A stretch of DNA of 64,000 bases from Symbiodinium kawagutii (GCA_009767595.1 VSDK01026402.1:114237-178236), one strand, 5' to 3'. Positions 33,541 through 46,162 are shown, numbered from the stretch's first letter. Made by a program: numbers and translations. Notes: generated from the letters alone by a model not told the origin.

Positions 33541-33646
33541 TCTGGTTGGTGGTTTCAAGCATCTTTTTATTTTCACTGTAGTTATTATTGATAATTGGTT
33601 GGCTGACTAATATTTTTCATTTGGGGTTGATGCCACCGGCCAGATA
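33541..33646. mobile_element. Family C element
   Basis: tctggttggtggtttcaagc to ggttgatgccaccggccag. Confidence 0.8.
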
Positions 33647-34559
33647 TCCATTGGTTATCAATTTCTTGATCTTAATCTTAATCTTAACCGTTCTTAGCCA
33701 TTACCAATGATCAAGAACCTGTGCGTGGAAATTGTGATTGTGGTTAATCCAATGAAAGATTTTGAAATGATTAAGCATTGTTGATGAATTAAACATGATC
33801 CTTAGCCATTAGATCTCCAATGATCAATTTTTGATCAACATTTTCTTGATTGTTGGATTAAGCACACTTAGTTAATCATGGATCATTCATCGTTGACTAA
33901 TATAAACCATTGATCAATCACACTTTCCCTGCAATACCATCAGTAGCTAGATAAATAAAGTGCTGTTAACCATCATTGACTCCATCAACAACCGTTGTTA
34001 GTCATCACAAACCACCAGGATCCACCAGTTGTACAGTGTTGAAACTGCTTCAGCGTTGGTTGTGACACGCGCTGTACCAGGTACATGCAAAATGAGCCTT
34101 TGGCATTTGTGTGCCTTGGACTCTGACTACTGGTGGTTGAGGTGACGTTTGAGTGTTCGTCGCATGGGTGATAACCATCAATAGATTTTCATAACGCTTA
34201 ATAATAGGGATAACTTGAGTTTATGAACTCATAGTGAATAATGATTGATAACTATTGGTTTGTTGACTTGGATCATGGTTCAATGTGAAATGCATAACTG
34301 AAGTGCGACTTCATTGATGTTCCTGCGCACTCTCAAGATCAACTCCGAAATGGATATGTCAATGCATCACTGCATCCACGATCCAAGTGTGTCAATTGGT
34401 GTTTGATGAGAAATGTAGCAATCATCGACTTCATGAGTGGTTCCACCATGTTCCACCAGTTTAACATTCATGTTCATAGCTCTCATGCTGCAGGTCTATA
34501 GATCGATGGTGGGAGATCCGGCTGCAGTAACCCCTCCCATGTTGATGGTCACTCACCAG

Positions 34560-34587
34560 CTGCACCAACTAGATGAAGCCATTGGAG
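34560..34587 (+). CDS. Candidate 28-nt exon
   Basis: Acceptor actcaccag, donor gtgaaa. Encodes LHQLDEAIG plus one base. Reminiscent of the X exon helix but too short to be sure. Confidence 0.3.
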
Positions 34588-34773
34588 GTGAAAAGAGCTG
34601 GAGCCATGTTGAGCCACTCATGGGTCCTGCTCGTCCCCTGCATTTGAGCCACGAGAAAGATCAGAGTATCGATTCTTTTAACTGAAAGGGGTCAAAAAAT
34701 ATAGTTAATCAAACTCCTGATGGTGGTTAGTGGTGGTCGATGATGGTGGTCAATGCTGGTTGTCAATGGTGGT

Positions 34774-34885
34774 GGTCAAAACCCTGTACCCCTGGTTCCC
34801 CTATCATTCACCATTGTTTTCCCTATAGTTTGTTGGTGAACTTATCCACCATGACATTGGTTGGTTAACTGCTTGACCCATAGCC
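34774..34885 (-). mobile_element. Family A element, inverted
   Basis: ggtcaaaaccctgtacccct to cttgacccatagcc. Confidence 0.8.
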
Positions 34886-35867
34886 CAATGATGGTGGTCA
34901 AAACACGCGCGACCTGAACATTTCATTGTGCCCGCCCAGGTTTGGCAGCTGCGTCCATTGCAGAATGCCGGGGGACTCCAGGGCTGTCTATGCTGGAAGC
35001 TGTTGGATGGTTCAACGGTTAGATGGTCAATCATGGTCGCATGAGGGTTTTAATGAGGGTTTAATGAGGGTCTAATCATGGTTAATTGTATATGATGGTT
35101 GATTTGATGATGGTGCAATCATGCATGGTTTATATATAATTATAGTTCATGATGCTGGTTGACTACTGGACTCAGAAAACAACAATGCCAATGGTCTAAG
35201 GATGATTTAGTGAGGCTCTATGAAAGTCTGATAGTGGAGAATGATGGTTCAAGATAGCACGTAAGCACCAGCAATGACAAACGCGATTTTTGACCGTGGG
35301 GGTGTAGCCTGTTGATCCTTCAAGTCGACATGGGTTGGATTTGAAGTCGCTCACTAAGAAACACTCTAGACAATGTGGTTTGCCACAGCCGAACATTCCA
35401 GCCTGCAAAGAAACCCAATGACCAGCTAAGCAGCGATGCTTGTCCCTTTCGCTATGTCACAATCCAAGCGCACTGATTTCACCAACCACTTGGCTATAAC
35501 ATGCTGCAACCATCCAACTAACCAACTCATCCAACCAACGAAATCATCAACCAACCAAGATTCCTAGTGGTAACCCCTAGCACCACCAACCAACCAACTA
35601 CACCATCTTCACCCATTGGTTGGATGTACCTATCTTCACCCTCCAACCATCCGACGGCTCGGGGCCCCATCGCGTCCAACTGGCGTGTCTCGCTCCGCTC
35701 CACGGAGGCGCTGCTCAAGCCCTGATCCCCGATGTGTCGCTTGATCCGCCATGGTGGCCCTGGTGGCCCTTGACCCTGGTGGATTCATGATGGTTAATAT
35801 CTAGTTCATGGTTAATAACGGGGTATAACTACCAACAATAATAGGGGATATATAGCAACTATATGGC

Positions 35868-36110
35868 TATGGATCAATATACAGCCAACCAATGGTTAAT
35901 GGTTGGCAATGGTCATTAATGGTTGGTAATGGTTGGAAATTAATGGTTAACAATGGTTATTGACAATGGTTATTAAGGGTGTTACAATGGTTTTTGGTAG
36001 TGGTATAAACCAGGTATTAATGGTTAGAGCAATGGTTATTAATAGTGGTTATGCTGGTTATTAAACCTGGTTAAGCCTGGTTTTTGGCTAATAGTGGTTA
36101 TTAATTCACC
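35868..36110. repeat. Degenerate aatggttatt tandem region
   Basis: Irregular repetition of ggttattaatggtt words over 240 bp; no coding content. Confidence 0.65.
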
Positions 36111-36124
36111 ATTATGGACTGGAT

Positions 36125-36223
36125 GGCTTATACCCACTAACTTAGGTTTTTAGTGTTTTTGGGATTTGATTGATTTACCATATAACCACTAAAAATATAT
36201 TTTTAGCAAGGGATCTATAAGCC
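36125..36223. mobile_element. Family D element
   Basis: ggcttatacccactaactta to ggatctataagcc, about 99 bp, ends inverted (GGCTTAT/ATAAGCC). With the next few bases included, TGGA flanks both sides. Confidence 0.8.
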
Positions 36224-36993
36224 ACCAAGTGGACCATTAATAACAACCACGCCATGATTTATTCATTAAGGGTTAACAATGCCTAACAATGGTTATTAGC
36301 AAGGGGATTCTAAGCTAGCCGCTAGCGCATATACCAACTATTACCAACTATACAATCCACGAAGAGATTATGGATGGTTATGAGGTGATGATCTCATAGG
36401 ATGATGATTGTTGGGATGGTCCTTTTTGGGGATTGGCATGGGATTGGGGATGCACTTAGAATCAATGACGATTGTTGATCATTGGGTTGTTTCTAAGGTG
36501 TTTTTTTCCGGTTGGGGAATGGTTTTGAAATCAACTATTGATCATCTAAAACAGACTAGCGAGGAAAATGCTTTGCTCATTTCGCTCATGAGGGTACCGC
36601 AATGTACGGCAGAACTATTGGGGGATGACTTGCTCATTTCGCTCATTGATGGGCCTACCTCAGTACTTCAAAGGGAGCAAGAGACTTGGTGCTAGTCTAG
36701 TCATGTCTAGTCTATGAGTCATGCGGAGAGACAACCCCAAAAAATGATAATGCATTCAATTCAGAAGAGTGTGATCAACATAGGGTTATATTGCTTTGCG
36801 ACAGTATAGCAAAGGAGTAGGTGTACACGGCATGTATTCGACAGACAGGTACAGATAGCTAGCAAAATCAACGCTGTATAGTACTGATGCTGTATGTACA
36901 TGTATTTGCCATGCTTTATTCAACAAAGCAGAATACAGTGAAAATGATCCAAAACGGCCATTGGCAACTCAGCCGATACAACTATTTGGCAAA

Positions 36994-37096
36994 TGGTGGT
37001 TTCTCAAAATAGGGGTACCCCCAAATCATCCATCGATAGTCATTCATAATAATAATCCCACCATTTTTGGTGGTCCCCCATTTTAAGAAACCCCCA
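36994..37096. mobile_element. Family B element, well preserved
   Basis: tggtggtttctcaaaatagg to ttttaagaaacccccaa, 103 bp. Confidence 0.85.
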
Positions 37097-37189
37097 AATA
37101 TCCAATAACATGCAATGAACATCTTTGTCCCGCCTTCAAGCAGACAAGAGCGAGTCGTGTCTTGTCTTTTTCGGCGCAAGGGTCTCTAG

Positions 37190-37227
37190 AACTGAACGGG
37201 CACAGCAGCAAATGACACCCAAAGTGG
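37190..37227 (+). CDS. Candidate short helical exon
   Basis: Acceptor ggtctctag, donor gtagag. Encodes TERAQQQMTPKV with partial codons at each end. The same frame is open upstream to 37125, so the exon could begin earlier at cttcaag. Confidence 0.4.
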
Positions 37228-37544
37228 GTAGAGTTGCGCGCATCCTCTGTGATTTTGCATCTCCACAATTCAGGATACGTAACCTCTCTATGTTCATGTT
37301 TGGGATATGAATGCCTGGAGGTGATGTGGATGCGTTGGGAGATGAGGTCACAAGATAAGGGACACTCCACTAGAATTTGTGGACACCCCAAGGTTGCACA
37401 TGGAACCCTCAACCCTACTTTGCCCCACATTGTAATCTGGGTACTGCTTGGTATTTGTACGTGATGCACCAAGCGCTGGTTGATTGAAAGATGGTTGCCC
37501 TGAAGCTCTTTGCAGCTAAACTGACCAGGCTCTCCTGGTCACAG

Positions 37545-37626
37545 CTCAGGAGTGCCTTCCTGCAGACGAAACCTACGACCTTAGTGACCTAGTGGCAACC
37601 AAGTCCTTGGTACAAGTCATGGACAG
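37545..37626 (+). CDS. Acidic exon, unknown protein
   Basis: Acceptor ggtcacag, donor gacag|gtggtg. Encodes QECLPADETYDLSDLVATKS then LVQVMD with partial codons at the ends. Good splice sites and protein-like composition. Confidence 0.5.
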
Positions 37627-38012
37627 GTGGTGAAAGCTTAGCCGCTGAATAAGCTGGTTAGTATGGTTAGTACTTGCCACCAATGGTTGCGTGAATGCTT
37701 ACTAATAGCCCGTGAAAAAGCTGGTTTGTGATTGCCACCAATGGCTGGGAATAGTTACTTTTAGGGATGATAAATCAGAATCAACATGAATCAACTGTGT
37801 TCGCTGAGTTGGTGAACATGGGTAACTACCAGTTACGGGGGACACAACCGGCTTCTTAGATGGCGAATCTTAAACCAACTTACAACGTTTGGGCTCCCTT
37901 GTAGACAGCTGTACCAGCCATGGTTGTTTGTCATTAAGTGTACCTATTGGCTTCGCAGCATTCTCATGGGATTATGCGAGATCATTCAGTTTTCGATGGG
38001 ATCCGATTAACA

Positions 38013-38128
38013 AATGGGGGTTTCTCACAATAGGGGACCCCCAAAAATGCTTGGTTTATGACTATAAATATCATAAATGTTAATATTGGATGATTTGGGG
38101 GGTCCCCTATTTTGACAAACAACCAAAT
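38013..38128. mobile_element. Family B element
   Basis: atgggggtttctcacaatag to ttttgacaaacaaccaaat. Confidence 0.8.
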
Positions 38129-38320
38129 GAGTTATGCAATGGGTTCACTGCAAGCCTGGGACTGGAACTACCAACTCTGACAATCGATTCTTAGAGCATC
38201 AAGAGCGGTATGGCGACTCAAGCCCAGGGGCTCATCATGAGCTTTTTATTGGTTCAACACTCGCTGGTGGAGTCTCATCAATTATGGTTTCCTTGTTGTG
38301 TTTTCTTAAAAAACTTCTTT

Positions 38321-38427
38321 GATTGGTGGCTTTAAACATTTGTATGCTTTTGTTATTTTCCCGATGGTTGGTTGATTAACTCACTGATTGATTACCATCT
38401 TTCAGAGGGGTTGAAACCATCAGCCAG
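38321..38427. mobile_element. Family C element, diverged
   Basis: ttggtggctttaaacatttg to gggttgaaaccatcagccag. Confidence 0.7.
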
Positions 38428-38851
38428 TTTCAATTGGACAGGTTTTTGCTAGTTGATTTTCAGAACATTACCATTTTGGGGTGGTTGATTGACTTTGGAT
38501 CCCATAATTTCTGGAAAAGCAGAGGATTTTCCTTGTTTGGCACCCAGACTTGAGCGACATCCTTTGCCTGATGGTTTCCTAATGAACTAGGAATTTTCAC
38601 CAATGCCGCCATAGGGATTGGGAGATGATTGTCCGAAGTGAAGATGAGGGTTAAACTGACAAAATTCAATTTGAGTGGGTTTTAGGGTTTTCAAGGATTG
38701 AAGCATAACAAAATTTAGAAGGTGATTTTTTTTGTACTTTCATGGCATATGATTTGTTGATGCCACTTCTGGCAAAGGATGCAAGCAGAACATCCACCAG
38801 GTGTAGGCAATTTGGCTTTTGAACATGCTGATTTTACGACTATCTATGAAG

Positions 38852-38892
38852 GACATTTGACATTGAAGAATTGACAGCGGTCCCAAATCAAG
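38852..38892 (+). CDS. Short exon with strong donor
   Basis: After acceptor tatgaag. Encodes TFDIEELTAVPNQ and ends caag|gtaagg, one of the best donors in the window. Product unknown. Confidence 0.45.
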
Positions 38893-39005
38893 GTAAGGTT
38901 ATATCCTCCACAAGCAATTTGCTATTTAGCTGTGTTGGTCTCAAATACTGCCTTTTTCTGTGGCAAAAAAGTAATAGCAAATGTCCGAATCTGTCAATGT
39001 CGCAG

Positions 39006-39134
39006 CCGAAAGATAGACAAACGGTTCATGCATTGGAACAACATCTTGGCAACGGACATCGTGCTTTTCACTTAGCTCATAGCCCTACCGTTGGGGTGCA
39101 CACTAAGAGAATGGCAGCATACCAACCAGATTGA
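39006..39134 (+). CDS. Candidate terminal exon
   Basis: Acceptor aatgtcgcag, 42 codons starting PKDRQTVHALEQHLGNGHRA and ending in TGA. His-rich, no recognised domain. Confidence 0.35.
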   Translation, partial: PKDRQTVHALEQHLGNGHRAFHLAHSPTVGVHTKRMAAYQPD

Positions 39135-40096
39135 AGTACGGTGGCACCCAAGGCTAGGGTTTTTGCGTGATACCGCCATGGATTTCCAGGATGTGCCAAC
39201 GGTTGATGACAGGGGCATCAACACCCCGAATCATGGTGGGCAAAATCATGTAGGGGAACTTCAGGGAAATTCATGACCAATATGCACTACAATGATCTAC
39301 AAAGGTCAATGATGGTTTCATAGATAGACAAATAGTTTATCGGGGTTGACAATTAAGTTCATGATTGAATTCAGAAGTCACAACGATGACTCAGTAATCA
39401 GCTATCAAAAGTTTTTTGGTCATCATTATCATACAATCAGCCATCAATCATGGCTTTTTGGATACGCGATCCACTACACGTTGGTGTTGTAAGGGATGCT
39501 GTTAGGGCTAGGAATTGGAACTCAGGCTGCCACTGGAGTTCCAGGTCAGCTCAACACAGTTGGTAGTAGATGTCCTTAGAGTGGCACGACTGGGGCCGCT
39601 CCAGCTTCAATATCATAGCGTAAGATATGTTGTTTAAGGATTGGTTATGATACAGATTTATAAGTATCCATTTTTGAAACATCGTCAATTCACATTAATT
39701 ATATGATTTATCATTACCATGCCAGGATGAAATTTAGATATTGTATTGTTCGTTATTCCCTTGTTGACCATGATGTACCAGCATGAAGCGTTGTAAACAT
39801 AGCCCGAAACGCATGTCCTAGCTCCCAGAATTGGTTGATGGATATTTTTTGACCCTCAAAATGTTAAAAACCAATGGGCTCCGGTCGATTATCCACCACC
39901 AAGTGACTATAGCTATAGCCATCAACCAGGGAACATCCCATCCATCACCTTGGCCCAGGCGGATGCTAGCATGCAGCAAGCCACGATGCCGTCCATGTGG
40001 GGCTCTGGAGGGAGTGAGCTATGATATGATCGAGATTTGTGGTTGTCAGCCGTCAAGATTATGTGTGCATGCACAATCGTGCATGAGTAGATGTGC

Positions 40097-40190
40097 GTTG
40101 ATATCAAGTACATATATATAATATTATATAATACTATATATATATATTTATAATATAATATATCTATATGTATGTTCGAATATATATGTA
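40097..40190. repeat. AT-rich TA/TAT tract
   Basis: Nearly pure A/T with (TA)n blocks; a GATATA-type tract follows at 40740-40850. Confidence 0.8.
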
Positions 40191-40646
40191 AACATATGTG
40201 GACATTAATTCATCCATAGAAAGAGAAGTTGGGCCGTTCGAACAGGACGGGCATCCGATGTTCGGCATATGCGTTGATTCGAGCAGCATCCTGACAGATG
40301 GTGATCTCATAATTGTGGTAGAGACTGTGGCACCCAGTAGTTTCCGCTTTGTCAATGACAAATCGCTGGCAAGTGAGGAGTCCCATGTTCAATGCTTCGT
40401 CACTTTGGGGAATGTTTTGTGATAGGGAAGACTTGTGAGACCTGGGAATTCTTTGATCATCTGAGGATTATTGAGGAACAATTTGCAATCATTTCCAAAC
40501 ATTCCCAAGGGAAATTTAGGATTCCTTTCAGTTTCTGTCTCACATCCCTGAAGTTCTGGAAGGATTGGCGCCCTGCCTTGTGATCCACTGCCGTCGACGT
40601 TGCTACCGTGCAGGTTCCTCCAACCTTCCATGCCGGCCATGCCTAG

Positions 40647-40724
40647 CTACGTATCTCCGTGTCGTGGCGGCAAGAGGCGGACGGAGCCGAGTTTGAAGCT
40701 GCCATGCTTATCCAACCATCTGCG
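40647..40724 (+). CDS. Exon with phase 0 ends, unknown protein
   Basis: Acceptor atgcctag, donor gcg|gttgtt, 78 nt. Encodes LRISVSWRQEADGAEFEAAM then LIQPSA. Protein-like, acidic helix. GC-rich island in AT-rich sequence. Confidence 0.5.
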
Positions 40725-41067
40725 GTTGTTGGGGGCATATCTACATCTATAGCTAGACCTATATTTGCATTTAAATACACATAAAGATATAGATGTAGAT
40801 ATAGATGTAGATGTAAATATAGATATACTGCAGATGTAGATAGATCACACAATCATGCACTGCATCCAACGTCTCTATGACTTCGTTGATTGCATCCTCA
40901 CGATTTCCTTGCTCAGGACTGGCTCAAAATGAGTGAACAGAAAGACATGCTGGCTTGTTACTGAACATGGCAGTGTGGTCATGACTCATGACCTTGAAGA
41001 AATCAAGTTTGTTGCCATCTCCTGATCCTCAGCTGAGCCATCGCTGCTGTGTCTCCTGAGGCTGCAG

Positions 41068-41291
41068 ATGCCCATGCCAGCCATGGCTGAAGGCAACTTA
41101 CGAGGCCTGGAAGCTCCTCAGATGATGCCCATGTCAGCGACGTATCAGACCCCCATCTCGCCATGGGCTGCTCAAATGTCCGAAACCCAGTTGGGCAGCG
41201 GGCACAGCACAGGAGGTCCCAGTGGGTCGCTGTGGCGACTTTTGTTGGGTCTCTGCAAGGCGATCAGGAGACCGTCCGTCATGGAATGTGG
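41068..41291 (+). CDS. Met/Pro/Gly-rich exon
   Basis: Acceptor gaggctgcag. Open for more than 70 codons: MPMPAMAEGNLRGLEAPQMM, then a Ser/Thr/Gly-rich stretch to RRPSVMEC. Low complexity, disordered-looking. The donor is ambiguous (gtgggt at 41292). Could be regulatory tail or linker of a larger protein. Confidence 0.45.
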
Positions 41292-41363
41292 GTGGGTTGT
41301 ATGGGGTTTGATAGGGGGTTTAACCATCAAGAATCGTGAATCATAGGGAATCAGAAGCAACCG

Positions 41364-41485
41364 TGATGGTTAAACAACTACTGGTTGGTGTTTTTATTGA
41401 TATTTCTTGTTTATTTTCCCCAGCACTTGGTAACAAATGGTTGGTTGACCAATATTCTTCACAGCGTGGTTCAACCACCAACCAG
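41364..41485. mobile_element. Family C element, well preserved
   Basis: ggttaaacaactactggttg to tggttcaaccaccaaccag. Confidence 0.8.
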
Positions 41486-41660
41486 CTATTAGTGGAAGCT
41501 CATGGAAATTTCATATTGATAAACCCCCGTATTTGATGGTGAATCAGACTTATTTATGTGTAAACTGGAGGTGTAAACTGTATGTATCACCAACTTAGCT
41601 AACGATTGGGGGCCCACCTGGTAGGGTTGGAATCAACCGGTCACCTTTTTCGGATCTCAG

Positions 41661-41722
41661 CACGAATGGTTTCCGAGCCGCTGCCGGCTCCCAATGAAAG
41701 GTCGTGGCGCTATGTCCAACTG
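41661..41722 (+). CDS. Exon with clear splice sites, unknown protein
   Basis: Acceptor cggatctcag, donor ctg|gtgaca. Two leading bases then RMVSEPLPAPNERSWRYVQL, which ends exactly at the donor. Not recognised. Confidence 0.5.
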
Positions 41723-42525
41723 GTGACATGAAGCCATGGTTAGTTGGGTTTTATAACACAATGGATTTATAAGGTGATTTATTCCTTGGTAATATTCCAC
41801 CTATATATATCTTATAACCCCGGCTGCACATCCAAGAGTGTGGTCGTAGATTAGCGATCTACCAGGACCCACATAAGTTGGGAAGCCTAAAAATGGGTGG
41901 TTCATTACTAAACTGATTGCTCTTGGGTGATTAAGGGGTGCCACCATTTGAAGAGACCACCAGACATGATCATGCGATCGCAGCTTGATCCCACTGAGAA
42001 CCTGGATTCCCGCGAAGTTAGGCAGCTGATCTATTAAGTGATGGCCTTTGTAATGGAAGATGTGGTCTTGATGATACTAGAGATTGGCTGTTTGTTCCAG
42101 CCAACCCTGCTGCCTTCTTGGGTATCCTCACCTTGGCGGGAGCCCCCATGGATCTTGAAGAAAGATGTACAGTTGCTAGATGTTGCTAGTAGTTGCTTCA
42201 CAAACCATTATCAGCAACATTGACACGCATGATTATTGTTATGGATGTTGATGGCAAAAGTTGATGCTCATGTGATATGATATTATCCACCGTTTGATGA
42301 ACGACAGTAAACATTACTGATTCTTGGTATTGACCAGAGATGAAGAATGCAATGTGTTTTCGTTAGTGGTTGCAACATTGACAACAAATCATCTCTCAAA
42401 TATTGGTTGAACAGCACGAATCAATCAGTGACAATGGCACATCAACCATCCCCGTTTTTTTCCAAATAAGACAACGATGAATCAATCAGTGACAATGGCA
42501 CTTGTTGCAAATCGCTCAAAAGTAC

Positions 42526-42633
42526 ACTCTGGTAAACTAACATGACAATGGAAAATCCACGATTTATTGGTGTTTTCCTTGGGGTTCACTATAAATATGG
42601 TGATTTTCCATTGCTATGTTAGTTTACAGGTGT
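42526..42633. mobile_element. Family E element
   Basis: acactctggtaaactaacat at the left, ctatgttagtttacaggtgt at the right, with inner inverted aatggaaaatccac/gtgattttccatt. Confidence 0.75.
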
Positions 42634-42719
42634 GTAACAATCACTCGATACTCACAACAGATCAATCGCTCAAGCTTCACCGGCACCGTTGAGGCCGATG
42701 TATCAGCCTGCTGTGCCAG

Positions 42720-42779
42720 CAGCGTGAGAACCTCAGCGCAGCCGGGTCGACTTTACCGATGTCCAGCGCCCCGGGGATG
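42720..42779 (+). CDS. 20-codon exon, unknown protein
   Basis: Acceptor ctgtgccag, donor atg|gtgaag; exactly 60 nt, phase 0. Encodes QRENLSAAGSTLPMSSAPGM, Ser/Ala/Pro-rich. Alternative acceptor one codon later. Confidence 0.5.
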
Positions 42780-43200
42780 GTGAAGCCGTGGTAAAAATCA
42801 CGGTTACAAATGGGTATGTAGAAATGGTCACTGTGATACTAGTTGCTGATTAGTTGATTATAGTGGCGGTTTCTTAAAGGGTATGGTTTTATATAAACCC
42901 TATAACTTTGCTTAACTAATCCCTTGACCATGGTGCATGTTGCCAGTTGCGATCTCTGGGGATGCACATCGGAGGGGCCCGATCGATTGCTGGGTCCGTT
43001 GGCTGAAGTTTCGCCAAAATCCCAAAACCAGGACCAAACAAATCAGCAGACAGTTGGTTGTCCAACTGTGCTGTGTGGACTCGTTTTGCCGCTTGTTTTG
43101 AGCCAGTAAGAGAAGGATTTCGGGCTGGTTCCAGGGTGCCCACCCTCATCATTCTATCCACAAACAGTCTCTACAGCCAACCAAGCAACCAACCGAACAG

Positions 43201-43336
43201 GGCGCTGAGTCCAAGATCGAACCCATCCTCCTGCAAAGCCGGCAGGAGCTTCTATCAGCAGCAACAGATTGCCGGATTCCTCAGCAGAGGGAAGCCATTG
43301 TCCAATTCCAGCGGTTACTTCGGGTGGAAGCTCAGA
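43201..43336 (+). CDS. Helical exon, coiled-coil-like
   Basis: Acceptor aaccgaacag, phase 0. Encodes GAESKIEPILLQSRQELLSA then ATDCRIPQQREAIVQFQRLL and RVEAQ. Heptad-like spacing of Leu/Ile. The frame runs to TGA at 43378, and the donor between is not certain. Other frames over it lack helical character. Confidence 0.5.
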
Positions 43337-43801
43337 TGCCACGGCCAAACCAATTGTTTAGTGGCAAACAATCCTGAATCACGGGCCTGGTGGTGATTTA
43401 TGCTTGCCGACAGTTCATGGGAGTCATCCAATTGATTACTTGCATTGATCCATGATGGTTGTATCACGAATCCTATCAATGAGTCGCAGTATGGTAAGTA
43501 TTGACCATACAATACCATATTGACCATATACAAATAGCAATCAGTAGGGCCGTAGTTTGAAACCTGGCCAACATCCAATATCTAGCACAGAGGCACAGAG
43601 GGTACTCAGAAGTAGTTGGGAACTTGGCGTTCAACTAGAGTGACAAGCCCAGTTGTGGCAGTTGTTGCCAGCCAACCTTCCAATTTGTTCAATTATTAGC
43701 CACCTCATCTGACCATCGCGGGGGATCAAAGATGACCCTGCAACAGTGGCGTTCCCCAGGCCTTTCAAGGCCTCCAATCCCATCTGTCTTAGGCTTTGCA
43801 G

Positions 43802-43852
43802 CAGCAACTTTTGAGTCTCAACAAACAGTTGAAGGAAGTCAAAGAGCAGGAC
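43802..43852 (+). CDS. Coiled-coil-like exon
   Basis: Acceptor ggctttgcag, phase 0. Encodes QQLLSLNKQLKEVKEQD and onward through RGRAGRALSHSNLL. Strong coiled-coil pattern in the first half. The end is uncertain; phase 0 is needed for the next exon at 43997. Confidence 0.5.
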
Positions 43853-43996
43853 AGGGGCCGAGCCGGCAGAGCCTTGAGCCACAGCAACCTGTTGCCTGCA
43901 GCCGCACCGGGCCACCGAGGTTTCTGCTGGTTCTTAACCCCACCCAGGTTGCATCAAAGCCGCACCAGGCGGTACAGCTGATGTTGACACCTGCAG

Positions 43997-44029
43997 GAGG
44001 AGAGCCAAGCCGCCAAATTGCAAGCAAAG
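43997..44029 (+). CDS. 33-nt coiled-coil exon
   Basis: Acceptor acacctgcag, phase 0. Encodes EESQAAKLQAK, then a GC donor (gcctgt). Small and charged, continuing the helix of the exon at 43802. Confidence 0.5.
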
Positions 44030-45561
44030 GCCTGTGGGGCCTGCGATCCGATACCAACACCAACCAATCAGAAGAACTTTAGGGAAAAGAATCCAAAACA
44101 AATTGCAAGATAGATCAAGATAGTGTGAAGTGTGAAGCTTTGTTTTCGTTTTCTATCTTTTTCAATCTGATTATGGATATAAAAAGATACTATGTGGGAA
44201 ATGATGGAGCAATTGGAACAGCTTCAGATTCAAGAGACACATCTATTGCAAAATGAGATATTCAATGCTGGCTGCTAGATGTTGATAGATCGCCCAGCTA
44301 GCGAATACATTTTCAGCAGTACATTTTGTGGTTGATTGATATGGGTGCATCCTAAAGTGGAGGTACGCCAGTTTACCAGGACCTCACAATAATGCGGGGG
44401 GATCAGACATTATCAGGACAGTAGATGATGCCACCACAATTGCGAAGTTAACTTATTTTCACCAACTCTTGGTAACCAGAAGGTAAAATATAGATCTCTA
44501 GATATCTCTAGTATACATCACATCTTGGCAGTTGGATACGAATGGGGGCTAATGGGACTGTCAATTACTGTATTTAAGGCTACTTGGGATACAGTAAGTA
44601 CAACAATTAGTCACAAGTCACAGTAGTTTGCATTTGGAATTAGAACACGCCCTTGGCAATTACTAGGTGATGGTTAGTTGATGGGTTTGGTCGCGCTACT
44701 TTGGATGTACCAACCTCGAGATATCCACGTCTCATTTTTGAGTAGTTGAGTCAGCTTATCCATCGGAGATCCGTTTACCAACCATGAACCACCCAGATTT
44801 GATGGCAAGTCAGCTATGGTTTTCTAGACATTGGAGTAGTTTATCAGCAAATGGTTCTGCCATTAATATCCATTAATCATCATTGAGGCAGATTCCCATT
44901 GTTACCATCATGGATTCCCATTGTCATCAATTTATTTGCAGAACCATAGTCACCATCATTATGCATGAGACTGCATGAGAATCCCGATGATGATGATTCC
45001 CATCCCCACAGCGGTCAATTGCCAAGTTTAAAAGGGGGACTCCATGATATTTCTACGGCACCCTGTCTCGCAGCACAAGACATCACTTGATATCCCAAGG
45101 TTCACCGTGGCCGTCCATCATTGGTTGTTTGTTCCCGTCGCCCATTCACCCGGAATGTTTTCAACATGTCATCGTCACCATGAACAAATCAATCTTTGTA
45201 GGGCTGTTCACGCGCCTCCTTTCTTGAATGATTGGTTATGATCCATAGCTAAATCTAAATGCAGACAACATATCTAAACTATTGAATCTGACAATACCGA
45301 ACATCTTGTACTATATCTCATTCGGCCATGCACTCTACACACCTGATAGATTTATTGTCGCAAGGGTTATCCTAAGTTGAGCAGTCAGAATGAAACGCGA
45401 ATGTATTGAGATGAAATGAATAGCAATATGCATGCATGATTACAAATAACATATGTTGAAATATATTTCATGCACCACCGTGACAACGAGACATACTGAA
45501 GTACAGGTTTGCCCTGTTCTTTTTTGGTACATTCATGCTGCGATTTGCTGGCTGTCACCAG

Positions 45562-45718
45562 CTGGGCCACGCGGCTACAGACTTCAGAAGCGGATCTGGC
45601 GGACAAGCGGCTGCAGGAGGTACAGTTGAAGCTCAAGGAGTCCCGCGGCGCCGCCGGGAAGTGGTTGCAGTGTCCCATGGGTCCCCCGTTGCTTGAGGGG
45701 TTACACGTAACGTGTCAG
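45562..45718 (+). CDS. Coiled-coil exon
   Basis: Acceptor gctgtcaccag, donor tgtcag|gtgaag, 157 nt. Encodes WATRLQTSEADLADKRLQEV, QLKLKESRGAAGKWLQ and a Pro/Leu-rich end. Clear heptad pattern (L..A....L..V.L.L). Both splice sites are good and GC content is far above the flanks. Likely part of a long coiled-coil protein with the neighbouring helical exons. Confidence 0.6.
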
Positions 45719-45960
45719 GTGAAGTAAACATGGTGAGTAACCACTAAGTGTCCACCAAGTGGGTTGTAAACATGTTTAGGAAGCACTTAGTAAGTGGTGT
45801 TCCACCAAGTATTGATGCCAACGGGAACCCGAAGCCACGAGTAAACAGCATTGTGATCTCATCGTTTATGGGAATGAAGGAGATGAAACGATTGCCAAGG
45901 GCGTAATTGCTGATTTAAGAAAAATCACTTGAAGTGACTTATGATGGTTGAGACTCTGGT

Positions 45961-46052
45961 GATGTTGTTGTTGTTGTTGTTGTTGTTGTGGTTGTTGTTC
46001 TTGTTGGTTGTTGTTGTTGTTGTTGTCGTTGTCGTTGTCGTTGTCGTTGTGG

Positions 46053-46089
<37 letters not shown>

Positions 46090-46090
46090 G
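45961..46090. repeat. TTG/TCG trinucleotide microsatellite
   Basis: (TTG)n with a (TCGTTG) block, running up to the assembly gap. Poly-Leu and poly-Gln frames over it are artefacts. Confidence 0.9.
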
Positions 46091-46162
46091 GAATAGCAGC
46101 GCAGCAGTCGCAGTGTCTATCGTAATGGGAGTGGTAGGGGGGGGAGGGGGCCGTTTTTTTTT

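Noticed and set aside
35527..35718. Minus-strand exon with SVERSETRQLDAMGP
   Set aside because: Splice-like ends exist, but a + frame (NWRVSLRSTEALLKP) is equally good and no paralogue decides.
40164..40422. Overlapping frames on both strands, up to 74 residues
   Set aside because: Three frames look equally open with no splice sites or motif to choose between them.
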